Shown here: in pieces, positions 57,529 through 64,000 of the stretch
How the letters are laid out: every line of letters starts with the position of its first letter
How positions within the stretch are numbered: position 1 is the stretch's first letter
DNA from: Alloalcanivorax gelatiniphagus
GTDB taxonomy: Bacteria > Pseudomonadota > Gammaproteobacteria > Pseudomonadales > Alcanivoracaceae
Length of the DNA: 64,000 bases
Direction of reading: 5' to 3'
NCBI RefSeq assembly: GCF_005938655.1
Contig: NZ_VCQT01000008.1
Location: 1-64,000 of the forward strand
Notes under the pieces: model-generated
Database searches by the model: none
What the model was told of the DNA's origin: nothing
The model's input: only the letters and a program-made list of their open reading frames with translations
Translations under genes and position numbers: made by a program

Positions 57529-60338
57529 CGGACTACAAGGCGACGCTGAACCTTCCCCATACCGACTTTCCCATGAAAGCCGGTCTGTCCACCCGTGAAC
57601 CGGAGCGGCTGGCGCAATGGCGCCAGCAGGATCTGTACCGGAAGATGCGCGAGGCCGCCGCCGGCCGTCCCAAGTTCGTGCTGCATGACGGCCCTCCCTA
57701 CGCCAATGGCTCGATTCACATTGGGCACTCCATCAACAAGGTGCTCAAGGACGTGGTGGTCAAGGCACGGGGCTTCGAAGGCTTTGATGCCCCCTATGTG
57801 CCGGGCTGGGACTGCCACGGTCTGCCCATCGAGCACAAGGTGGAGCAGAAGGTGGGCAAGGCCGGCCACAAGGTGGACGCCCGCACCTTCCGTGAGGAGT
57901 GCCGGGCCTATGCCGCCCAGCAGCTGGAAGGGCAGAAGCAGGACTTTATCCGCCTGGGTGTGTTCGGCGACTGGGACAACCCCTACCTGACCATGAACTT
58001 CGACACCGAGGCGAACATCATCCGCGCGCTCGGCAAGATCGTCGACAAAGGCCTGCTGACCAAGGGCTTCAAGCCGGTGCACTGGTGCCTGGACTGCGCC
58101 TCCGCCCTGGCGGAAGCGGAAGTGGAATACCAGGACAAGAAATCCCCGGCCATCGACGTGGCCTTCGTCGCCGTGGACGCGGCGGACTTCACCGCCCGCA
58201 CCGGCGTGGAAGCCACCGCCCCGGCGCTGGTGATCTGGACCACCACCCCCTGGACCCTGCCCGCCAACCAGGCGGTGGCGGTGCACCCGGAAGTGGACTA
58301 CGTGCTGCTCAGCGGCGAGCAGGACGGCCGCGCCCGGCAGCTGGTGGTGGCCGAGGCGCTGGCCGACAGCGCGGTGGAGCGCTACGGCCTGGAGCGGGTC
58401 GAGCGTTCCCAGCCGTTCCAAGGTCAGTTGCTGGAAAACCTGCAACTGCGTCACCCGTTCCTGGAGCGGGTGGTACCGGTGGTGCTGGGTGAACACGTCA
58501 CCGTGGACGCCGGCACCGGCTGCGTGCACACCGCGCCGGGCCACGGCGAGGACGACTTCGCGGTGGGCAAGCGCTACGGCCTGGAAGTGGACAGCCCGGT
58601 GCAGGACAACGGCGTGTTCCGTGACGACCTGCCGGTGGTCGGCGGCCTGCACGTGAACAAGGCCAACGGCCCGGTGATCGACGCGCTCAAGGAACACGAC
58701 GTGCTGATCGCCAAGCGGAGCATCACCCACAGCTACCCGCACTGCTGGCGCCACAAGACGCCGATCATCTTTCGCGCCACCGCCCAGTGGTTTATCGGCC
58801 TGGGCGAAAGCGGTCTGCTGGCCCGCGCCCGCGAGGAAGTGAAAAAGGTCACCTGGACCCCGGATTGGGGCCAGGCGCGCATGGAAGGCATGCTGCGGGA
58901 CCGGCCGGACTGGTGTATCTCCCGGCAGCGCACCTGGGGCGTGCCGATCGCCCTGTTCGTGGACAAGGCCACCTCGGAGCCGCACCCGGACACCCCGCGC
59001 CTGATCGAGGAAGTGGCCAAGCGGGTGGAGAAGGAAGGCATCGAGGCCTGGTTCCAACTGGACCCGGTGGAGCTGCTGGGCGACGACGCCGAGCGCTACA
59101 GCAAGGTCACCGATGTGCTGGACGTGTGGTTCGACTCCGGCACCACCCATTTCTCGGTGCTCGAGCAGCGCCCGGAACTGACGGTGCCCGCGGATCTCTA
59201 TCTGGAAGGCTCCGACCAGCACCGTGGCTGGTTCCAGTCGTCGCTGCTCACCGGCACCGCGATCCGCGACGCGGCCCCCTACAAGGGCGTGCTCACCCAC
59301 GGTTTCACCGTGGACGAGCAGGGCCGCAAGATGTCCAAGTCCCTGGGCAACGTGATTCCTCCCCAGGATGTATGGAACGAACTGGGCGCCGACATCCTGC
59401 GGCTGTGGATCGCCTCCACGGACTACCGGGGCGAAATGACGGTGTCCAAGAACATCTTCAAGCAGGTGGCGGACAGCTACCGGCGCATCCGCAATACCGC
59501 CCGCTTCCTGCTGTCCAACCTGAATGGCTTCGACCCGGCGGCCAACGCGGTGGCGCCGGAGAACATGCTGGCCCTGGACCGTTGGGCGGTGGCCCGGGCC
59601 GCCCAGCTGCAGGACGAGCTGCGGGAGCTGTACAACGGCTACCAGTTCCATCAGGTCTACCAGCGGCTGCACAACTTCTGCGCCCTTGAGCTGGGTGGTT
59701 TCTACCTGGACATCATCAAGGACCGCCAGTACACCACCCGCGAGGACTCGGTGGCGCGGCGCTCCTGCCAGACCGCCCTGTACCACATCGCCCAGGCGCT
59801 GGCGCGCTGGATGGCGCCGGTGCTCAGCTTCACCGCCGAGGAAATCCACGAGCACCTGCCCGGCGAAAAAGCGGATTCCGTGTTCCTGACCACCTGGTAC
59901 GACGGCCTGTTCGGGCTGCCGGCGGACGCCGCCATGGACCTGGCGTTCTGGGAGCGGGTGCAGGCGGTCAAACAGGCGGTCAACAAGGCCATCGAGGAAG
60001 CCCGCAACCGCAAGGAACTGCGCGCCAACCTGGCCGCCGACGCCACCCTGTACGTGGACGACACCCTGGGCGGCCTGCTGGGCCGTCTTGGCGACGAGCT
60101 GCGCTTCGTCACCATCACCTCCACCGCCACCCTGGCGCCGCTCAGCGAAGCGCCGGCGGATCTGGAGGACAGCGCGGTATCCGGGCTCAAGGTGCGGGTG
60201 GCGCCGTCGCCGCACGCCAAATGCGCCCGTTGCTGGCACCACCGGGAGGACGTGGGCGTGGACCCGGCCCATCCGGATATCTGCGGCCGCTGCGTGACCA
60301 ACGTGGAAGGCCCCGGCGAGGAACGGGACTATGCGTGA
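57525..60338 (+). CDS. ileS: Isoleucyl-tRNA synthetase
   Basis: 937 residues (E. coli 938). Class I motifs HIGH in [15 protein letters not shown] (about 60) and KMSKS in [10 protein letters not shown] (about 603). Editing domain with [12 protein letters not shown]. The C-terminal zinc finger is CARCW...DICGRCVTN. Bacterial type 1 enzyme. Part of the ribF-ileS-lspA-fkpB block, all with overlapping ends. Confidence 0.98.
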   Translation: MTDYKATLNLPHTDFPMKAGLSTREPERLAQWRQQDLYRKMREAAAGRPKFVLHDGPPYANGSIHIGHSINKVLKDVVVKARGFEGFDAPYVPGWDCHGLPIEHKVEQKVGKAGHKVDARTFREECRAYAAQQLEGQKQDFIRLGVFGDWDNPYLTMNFDTEANIIRALGKIVDKGLLTKGFKPVHWCLDCASALAEAEVEYQDKKSPAIDVAFVAVDAADFTARTGVEATAPALVIWTTTPWTLPANQAVAVHPEVDYVLLSGEQDGRARQLVVAEALADSAVERYGLERVERSQPFQGQLLENLQLRHPFLERVVPVVLGEHVTVDAGTGCVHTAPGHGEDDFAVGKRYGLEVDSPVQDNGVFRDDLPVVGGLHVNKANGPVIDALKEHDVLIAKRSITHSYPHCWRHKTPIIFRATAQWFIGLGESGLLARAREEVKKVTWTPDWGQARMEGMLRDRPDWCISRQRTWGVPIALFVDKATSEPHPDTPRLIEEVAKRVEKEGIEAWFQLDPVELLGDDAERYSKVTDVLDVWFDSGTTHFSVLEQRPELTVPADLYLEGSDQHRGWFQSSLLTGTAIRDAAPYKGVLTHGFTVDEQGRKMSKSLGNVIPPQDVWNELGADILRLWIASTDYRGEMTVSKNIFKQVADSYRRIRNTARFLLSNLNGFDPAANAVAPENMLALDRWAVARAAQLQDELRELYNGYQFHQVYQRLHNFCALELGGFYLDIIKDRQYTTREDSVARRSCQTALYHIAQALARWMAPVLSFTAEEIHEHLPGEKADSVFLTTWYDGLFGLPADAAMDLAFWERVQAVKQAVNKAIEEARNRKELRANLAADATLYVDDTLGGLLGRLGDELRFVTITSTATLAPLSEAPADLEDSAVSGLKVRVAPSPHAKCARCWHHREDVGVDPAHPDICGRCVTNVEGPGEERDYA

Positions 60339-60891
60339 CATTCAGGGAGGGCGTAATACCCAGGGGGCGCGTGATACCCAGGGAAGCCACTCCGCCCTGG
60401 CCTCGGCCCGGGGCCTGCCCGGGCAGCTGAACTGGCTGTGGCTGACGGTGCTGGTGATCGCCCTTGATCAGCTGACCAAGCACTGGATCGTGGCCCGCTT
60501 CGAGCTGTACGAGCGCCTGGAGATCCTGCCGGTGTTCAATCTGACCCTGGCCTACAACACCGGCGCCGCCTTCAGCTTCCTGGCCGGTGCCGGCGGCTGG
60601 CAGCGCTGGTTTTTCGCCGTGGTGGCCCTGGTCGCGGCGGTGCTGATCCTGAGCTGGCTGCGCAAACTGAAAACCGAGCGCATGCAGGGGGCGGCGCTGG
60701 CACTGATCCTGGGCGGTGCCCTGGGCAACCTCTACGACCGGGTGGTGCTGGGGCATGTGGTGGATTTTCTCGATTTCTATTGGGGAAATTACCACTTCCC
60801 GGCCTTTAATATCGCCGACAGCGCCATCACCTTGGGGGCCATACTGATCATTCTCGACATGCTGCTGGGAGGGCGTCGCGCCCATGACTGA
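60331..60891 (+). CDS. lspA: Lipoprotein signal peptidase (SPase II)
   Basis: 186 residues, about 20 more than E. coli LspA because of an N-terminal extension containing three hexapeptide repeats [12 protein letters not shown] and RDTQGS. Four spans follow; catalytic aspartates are in LGNLYDRV and FNIADSAI. Removes signal peptides from diacylated prolipoproteins, relevant to the four lipoproteins here. Start overlaps the ileS stop by 8 bases. A start after the repeats is possible, but no other good ribosome site is visible. Confidence 0.95.
   Translation: MRDIQGGRNTQGARDTQGSHSALASARGLPGQLNWLWLTVLVIALDQLTKHWIVARFELYERLEILPVFNLTLAYNTGAAFSFLAGAGGWQRWFFAVVALVAAVLILSWLRKLKTERMQGAALALILGGALGNLYDRVVLGHVVDFLDFYWGNYHFPAFNIADSAITLGAILIILDMLLGGRRAHD
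60334..60387 (+). repeat. Three 18-nt tandem repeats at the start of lspA
   Basis: Units CGTGACATTCAGGGAGGG, CGTAATACCCAGGGGGCG and CGTGATACCCAGGGAAGC, directly after the ATG, each encoding six residues. Confidence 0.85.
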
Positions 60892-61351
60892 CCACCTGCG
60901 GGTCGGCCCGCAAACCCGGGTGACCCTGCATTTCGCGGTCCATCTGATGGACGGCACCGAAATGGACAGCACCTTTGGCGGCGAGCCGGCCTCGTTTTCC
61001 TGGGGCGACGGTTCCCTGTTGCCCGGTTTTGAAAAGGCGATCCTGGGGCTGCGCCCCGGCGATAAACGCAGTGTCTTCATCGATGCCCAGGCCGGGTTCG
61101 GTGACTACAACGAGCAGAACGTCCAGCACTTCAAACGCGCCACCTTCGCCGCCGATGAACTGCAACCGGGCACCGTCATGAACTTCGCCGACGCCGCCGG
61201 GGCCGAGCTGCCCGGCGTGGTCACCGGCCTGGACGAGGAATGGGTGACGGTGGACTTCAACCACCCCCTGGCCGGCCGCGATCTGACCTTCCGGGTGGAG
61301 ATCATCGCCGTCGAGCACGACGCGCCGGAGCAGGTGGTCCGCCTCAACTGA
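60884..61351 (+). CDS. fkpB: FKBP-type peptidyl-prolyl isomerase (SlpA/FkpB)
   Basis: 155 residues. FKBP domain with an IF insert (about 65-125), as in the SlyD/SlpA group: VTLHFAVHLMDGTEMDSTFGGEPASFSWGDGSLLPGFEKAILGL and FGDYNEQNVQHF; no His-rich metal tail as in SlyD. Cytoplasmic folding helper. Overlaps the lspA stop by 8 bases. Confidence 0.93.
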   Translation: MTDHLRVGPQTRVTLHFAVHLMDGTEMDSTFGGEPASFSWGDGSLLPGFEKAILGLRPGDKRSVFIDAQAGFGDYNEQNVQHFKRATFAADELQPGTVMNFADAAGAELPGVVTGLDEEWVTVDFNHPLAGRDLTFRVEIIAVEHDAPEQVVRLN

Positions 61352-61357
61352 GCCCAT

Positions 61358-61385
61358 GATCGCGGCTCCTGTCCGGGCCGCGATC
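61358..61385. promoter_or_regulatory. Hairpin between fkpB and ispH
   Basis: GATCGCGGC and GCCGCGATC, perfect 9-bp arms with a 10-base loop, just after the fkpB stop. No T run, so it is a weak or attenuating terminator at best. A TATACT (61423-61428) beyond it may be the -10 box of ispH, although no clear -35 box is seen. Confidence 0.45.
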
Positions 61386-61455
61386 CCCGTCCTGTTCCTG
61401 GCCGGGCCCGCCCCGCCACGGGTATACTCGCCCCACAGCCCAAGCAGGTTTTTGT

Positions 61456-62391
61456 ATGCAAATCCGTCTCGCCAATCCCCGCGGTTTCTGCGCCGGCGTG
61501 GACCGCGCCATCGAAATCGTCAACCGGGCCCTGGACGTGTTCGGGCCGCCGGTCCATGTGCGCCACGAGGTGGTGCACAACCGCTATGTGGTCGACGGGC
61601 TGCGCGAGCGCGGCGCGGTGTTCGTGGAGGAACTGCACGAGGTACCCGATGACGCCATCGTCATTTTCAGTGCCCACGGGGTCTCCAAGGCGGTGCGCGA
61701 GGAAGCGGAGCGGCGCGGGCTGCGCGTGTTCGATGCCACCTGTCCGCTGGTTACCAAAGTGCATATGGAAGTGATCCATTACGCCCGCGAGGGCCGTGAG
61801 GCGATTCTGATCGGCCACCAGGGGCACCCGGAGGTGGAGGGCACCATGGGCCAGTACGACACCTCCAAGGGCGGGCGCATGTACCTGGTCGAGGACGAGG
61901 ACGACGTGGCCGGCCTGCAGGTGCAGGACCCGGATAACCTGGCGTTCGTCACCCAGACCACCCTCAGCGTCGACGACACGGCGCGCATCATCGATGCGCT
62001 GCGCGGCCGCTTCCCCAACATTCTCGGGCCCAAGCGCGAGGACATCTGCTACGCCACCACCAACCGCCAGGACGCGGTGCGTCAGCTGGCGCTGGAATGC
62101 GACCTGGTGCTGGTGGTCGGCTCGGTGAACAGCTCCAACTCCAACCGCCTGCGGGAGCTGGCGGAGCGCTGCGGCACCGAGGCCCACCTGCTGGACGACC
62201 CCACCATGGTCGATCCCACCTGGCTGGACGGCAAACAATCCGTGGGCGTCACCGCCGGCGCCAGCGCGCCGGAGGAGCTGGTGCACCAGGTGGTGGCCCG
62301 TCTGCGCCAGCTGGGCGGGCAGGATGCCCAGGAAATCCCCGGCCGCGAGGAGAACATCCGCTTCTCCATGCCAAAGGCGCTGCGGCCCTGA
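61456..62391 (+). CDS. ispH: 4-hydroxy-3-methylbut-2-enyl diphosphate reductase
   Basis: 311 residues. Iron-sulfur enzyme of the last MEP-pathway step, producing IPP and DMAPP. The three cluster cysteines are in FCAGVDRAI (Cys12), DATCPLVTK and [11 protein letters not shown]; the catalytic Glu lies in [15 protein letters not shown]. The products feed IspB. Follows fkpB as in E. coli. Confidence 0.97.
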   Translation: MQIRLANPRGFCAGVDRAIEIVNRALDVFGPPVHVRHEVVHNRYVVDGLRERGAVFVEELHEVPDDAIVIFSAHGVSKAVREEAERRGLRVFDATCPLVTKVHMEVIHYAREGREAILIGHQGHPEVEGTMGQYDTSKGGRMYLVEDEDDVAGLQVQDPDNLAFVTQTTLSVDDTARIIDALRGRFPNILGPKREDICYATTNRQDAVRQLALECDLVLVVGSVNSSNSNRLRELAERCGTEAHLLDDPTMVDPTWLDGKQSVGVTAGASAPEELVHQVVARLRQLGGQDAQEIPGREENIRFSMPKALRP

Positions 62392-62572
62392 TCCTACCCC
62401 GGGCGGCGTCCCGCTGCCTGGGAATGCTCTCCCAAAACCATGAACCGGTTCACTGTTGCTTCACGGTTGTTGCCGCTTGGCGCAAGGAAGGCACCGCTCG
62501 TCCAAGTGCCGTTGCCTGCTTTTTGTAATTGAGACAGTGTGATCACCTTAATTGGGGTAACGGAGTGCCGTG

Positions 62573-63064
62573 GTGATCGACGCACGCTCAGACGCACGCA
62601 CAAACGCCCGCGCAAAGGGGCAGGGCTTCACCATTATCGAGCTGATGCTGACGATTGGCCTGGCGGGAATACTACTGGCCATCGCCGTGCCCTCGTTCCG
62701 CTCGGTCACCGCCAATATCGCCCTGCGCTCCAGCGCCGCTGATCTGATCACCGCCATCAATACCGCCCGAGCCCAGGCGGTGAACCTGCGCAAGCCGGTG
62801 CTGCTGCGGCCTCTGGGCAACTCCTGGAACGACGGCTGGGAAGTGTTCTACGACAGTTCCGACACGGAAGGCGACCAGAGCTTTCTGCCCGCCGGGGCGG
62901 TCACCGTGGAATCGGCCAGCGATGAAGTGGAGTTTCTGCCCTCCGGCCTGATCGCCGCGGACGCGGAGTTCAAGATCTGTGACGACCGCAGCGGAGAGAG
63001 CGGCCGGCGTATTCACGTGGGCCGCTTCGGCGTGGTCAGTAACACCGTGATCACCTGTGGTTGA
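62573..63064 (+). CDS. fimT: Type IV pilus minor pilin, GspH/FimT family
   Basis: 163 residues from the second of two adjacent GTG codons, seven bases after GGAG (62562-62565); the first GTG (62570) would be only four bases away. Prepilin cleavage site QG-FTIIELMLTIGLAGILLAIAVPSF follows a short basic leader; the soluble domain ends in a probable disulfide (FKICDD...VITCG). Minor pilins prime pilus assembly. Confidence 0.88.
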   Translation: MIDARSDARTNARAKGQGFTIIELMLTIGLAGILLAIAVPSFRSVTANIALRSSAADLITAINTARAQAVNLRKPVLLRPLGNSWNDGWEVFYDSSDTEGDQSFLPAGAVTVESASDEVEFLPSGLIAADAEFKICDDRSGESGRRIHVGRFGVVSNTVITCG

Positions 63065-63082
63065 AGAAGGTTGGAGACCGCT

Positions 63083-63577
63083 ATGAGACAGCAAACCGGG
63101 GTGGGCATGGTGGAAATTCTGGTCGCCCTGCTGGTTCTTGCCATCGGCGTGTTGGGCTATGCGGGCCTGCAGCTGAGCGCACTGAAAGGCTCGGAAAGCG
63201 CCCAGATACGGGCTCAGGCCACCGCCCTGGCCCGTGATGCGCTGGAACGCATTCTCGTCAATGAAGCCGCTCGGCCGCTCTACCTGGACCGCGACGAGTG
63301 GGGGGTCGACCAGCGGTCCTTCGGTGACGCGCCCCCCATGGACTGTTACGACAACACCTGCACCTCCGCGGAAGTGGCCGCCTGGGACATTGAGGAATTG
63401 GCTTGGCAGGCCGGTAACCTGCTGCCTGCCGGCCGCATCCAGGTTCAGGCCTGCGGCGGCATTACCAGCTGCGTGGTGGTGGCCTGGCACGATCAAGACA
63501 TTGACGATTGCATCAGCAATGGGCAGATCGCCGCCGACGAGGGCACCGAATGCGTGGTCATGGAGGCGGCACGATGA
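63083..63577 (+). CDS. pilV: Type IV pilus modification protein PilV
   Basis: 164 residues from ATG 63083 with GGAG six bases upstream. Leader MRQQTGV-GMVEILVALLVLAIGVLGYAGLQ fits the PilV class (G-x-x-x-E rule kept; first mature residues GMVEI). Six cysteines in the soluble domain (MDCYDNTCTS; ACGGITSCVVV). The stop overlaps pilW by four bases. Confidence 0.9.
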   Translation: MRQQTGVGMVEILVALLVLAIGVLGYAGLQLSALKGSESAQIRAQATALARDALERILVNEAARPLYLDRDEWGVDQRSFGDAPPMDCYDNTCTSAEVAAWDIEELAWQAGNLLPAGRIQVQACGGITSCVVVAWHDQDIDDCISNGQIAADEGTECVVMEAAR

Positions 63578-64000
63578 AAACCCCCAAACACATGGCCGGT
63601 TTCAGCTTGGTGGAATTAATGGTGGCCATGGTCCTCGGCCTGCTGATCACCGCCGCCGCCGTATCCCTGTTTTCCACCAACCAGCGCACCTTCGCCTTGC
63701 AACAGGCCATGAGCGAGGCCCAGGAGCAGGGCCAGCTGGCGATGCGCTTTATCAGTCAGGACCTGCAGCTAACCGGTTACGTGAGCGACCTGGTGGGTTC
63801 CGTTGATTACCCCGGCGTGAACCTGGAAGCCGTTGGGGACATACCGGGCTCCGCCGACAGCGCGAACGGCAGCAATGATCGGCTCACCATCAGCCACCAT
63901 GGGCGCGCCGACTGCACCGGCACCACCTTGACGCCGGCGGTGATGACCGAAGTGGTGAACAGTTACTGGGTGGACGACGACGGCAACCTGAAATGCCGGG
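63574..64000 (+). CDS. pilW: Type IV pilus minor pilin PilW, 3' truncated by window
   Basis: 142 codons are visible and open to the end of the window. Leader MKTPKHMAG-FSLVELMVAMVLGLLITAAAVSLF, then LRF-like QLAMRFISQDLQLTGYV typical of PilW. ATG overlaps the pilV stop (ATGA). pilX, pilY1 and pilE usually follow in this operon. Confidence 0.9.
   Translation, partial: MKTPKHMAGFSLVELMVAMVLGLLITAAAVSLFSTNQRTFALQQAMSEAQEQGQLAMRFISQDLQLTGYVSDLVGSVDYPGVNLEAVGDIPGSADSANGSNDRLTISHHGRADCTGTTLTPAVMTEVVNSYWVDDDGNLKCR

Noticed and set aside
57414-60341. A 975-codon open frame antisense to ileS (and a 565-codon frame antisense to dauA, 576 antisense to uvrA, 732 antisense to gspD)
   Set aside because: High third-position GC keeps antisense frames open. 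The products are low-complexity, His/Gln/Gly/Arg-rich and match no family, while the sense genes are unambiguous.

Overview
This window is GC-rich chromosomal DNA from a gammaproteobacterium, most likely a marine hydrocarbon degrader of the Alcanivorax/Alloalcanivorax type. Three things suggest this: the Pseudomonas/Oceanospirillales-style gene order; an orphan gspN-gspC-gspD block; and a two-domain fatty acyl-CoA reductase of the kind described from Marinobacter wax-ester producers, together with a phasin-like protein. This assignment is inference from gene content. No rRNA or tRNA gene, insertion sequence, prophage or CRISPR array was seen.

Layout. 1-275 is the 3' end of tuf, with a terminator whose hairpin contains the -35 box of the next promoter. 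490-14152 is the complete S10-spc-alpha ribosomal superoperon (rpsJ to rplQ, with secY and rpoA), ended by a 15-bp-stem bidirectional terminator. 14250-24045 is a stress and repair block: a REP pair, ahpC-ahpF (minus strand), a ribbon-helix-helix regulator divergent from a dauA-like SulP transporter, a ferritin-like protein, an effector-binding-domain protein, two unknown small genes, and uvrA behind a LexA box. 24179-30904 holds a CsgD-like LuxR regulator, a YajR-like MFS transporter, ssb, and gspN-gspC-gspD of type II secretion. 30960-33501 is a TPR lipoprotein overlapped by a class III adenylate cyclase. 33597-43686 is an accessory-looking region: epoxide hydrolase, fatty acyl-CoA reductase, nitroreductase, ABM monooxygenase, a MoxR ATPase with a CoxE-like VWA protein, a hybrid 7TMR-DISM histidine kinase, and a small outer-membrane barrel. 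43750-49225 has an ABC1/UbiB-family kinase-like protein, a phasin-like protein, two unknown small genes, an AraC regulator, a MAPEG protein, a HIT protein and a CPXCG zinc-ribbon protein. 49241-62391 is conserved housekeeping: yajG, ispB, rplU-rpmA, obgE-proB, rpsT, murJ, ribF-ileS-lspA-fkpB and ispH. 62573 to the end starts a type IV pilus minor-pilin operon (fimT-pilV-pilW), cut by the window edge.

How it fits together. Most of the window is growth machinery: translation, transcription, Sec export, tRNA charging, lipoprotein processing, the isoprenoid/quinone precursor pathway and lipid II flipping. The accessory parts point to peroxide defence, iron storage, envelope and secretion functions, cAMP signalling with a CRP-like site in front of the OMP gene, and storage-lipid metabolism.

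The most unusual non-coding signals are these. (1) A 32-bp inverted repeat with two mismatches sits in the rpmA-obgE gap, inside a larger purine/pyrimidine-biased repeat cluster. (2) A REP family occurs as two pairs and one solo copy. (3) Short tandem duplications of 18-20 bp recur exactly at gene starts or stops (19946-20008, 40534-40569, 46032-46071, 60334-60387); one of them creates a 7-codon upstream ORF with an ATGA stop/start overlap. (4) Several clean palindromes lie in promoter gaps and look like uncharacterised operators. No wholly novel multi-gene system is clearly demonstrable; the best candidates for follow-up are flagged in the findings.
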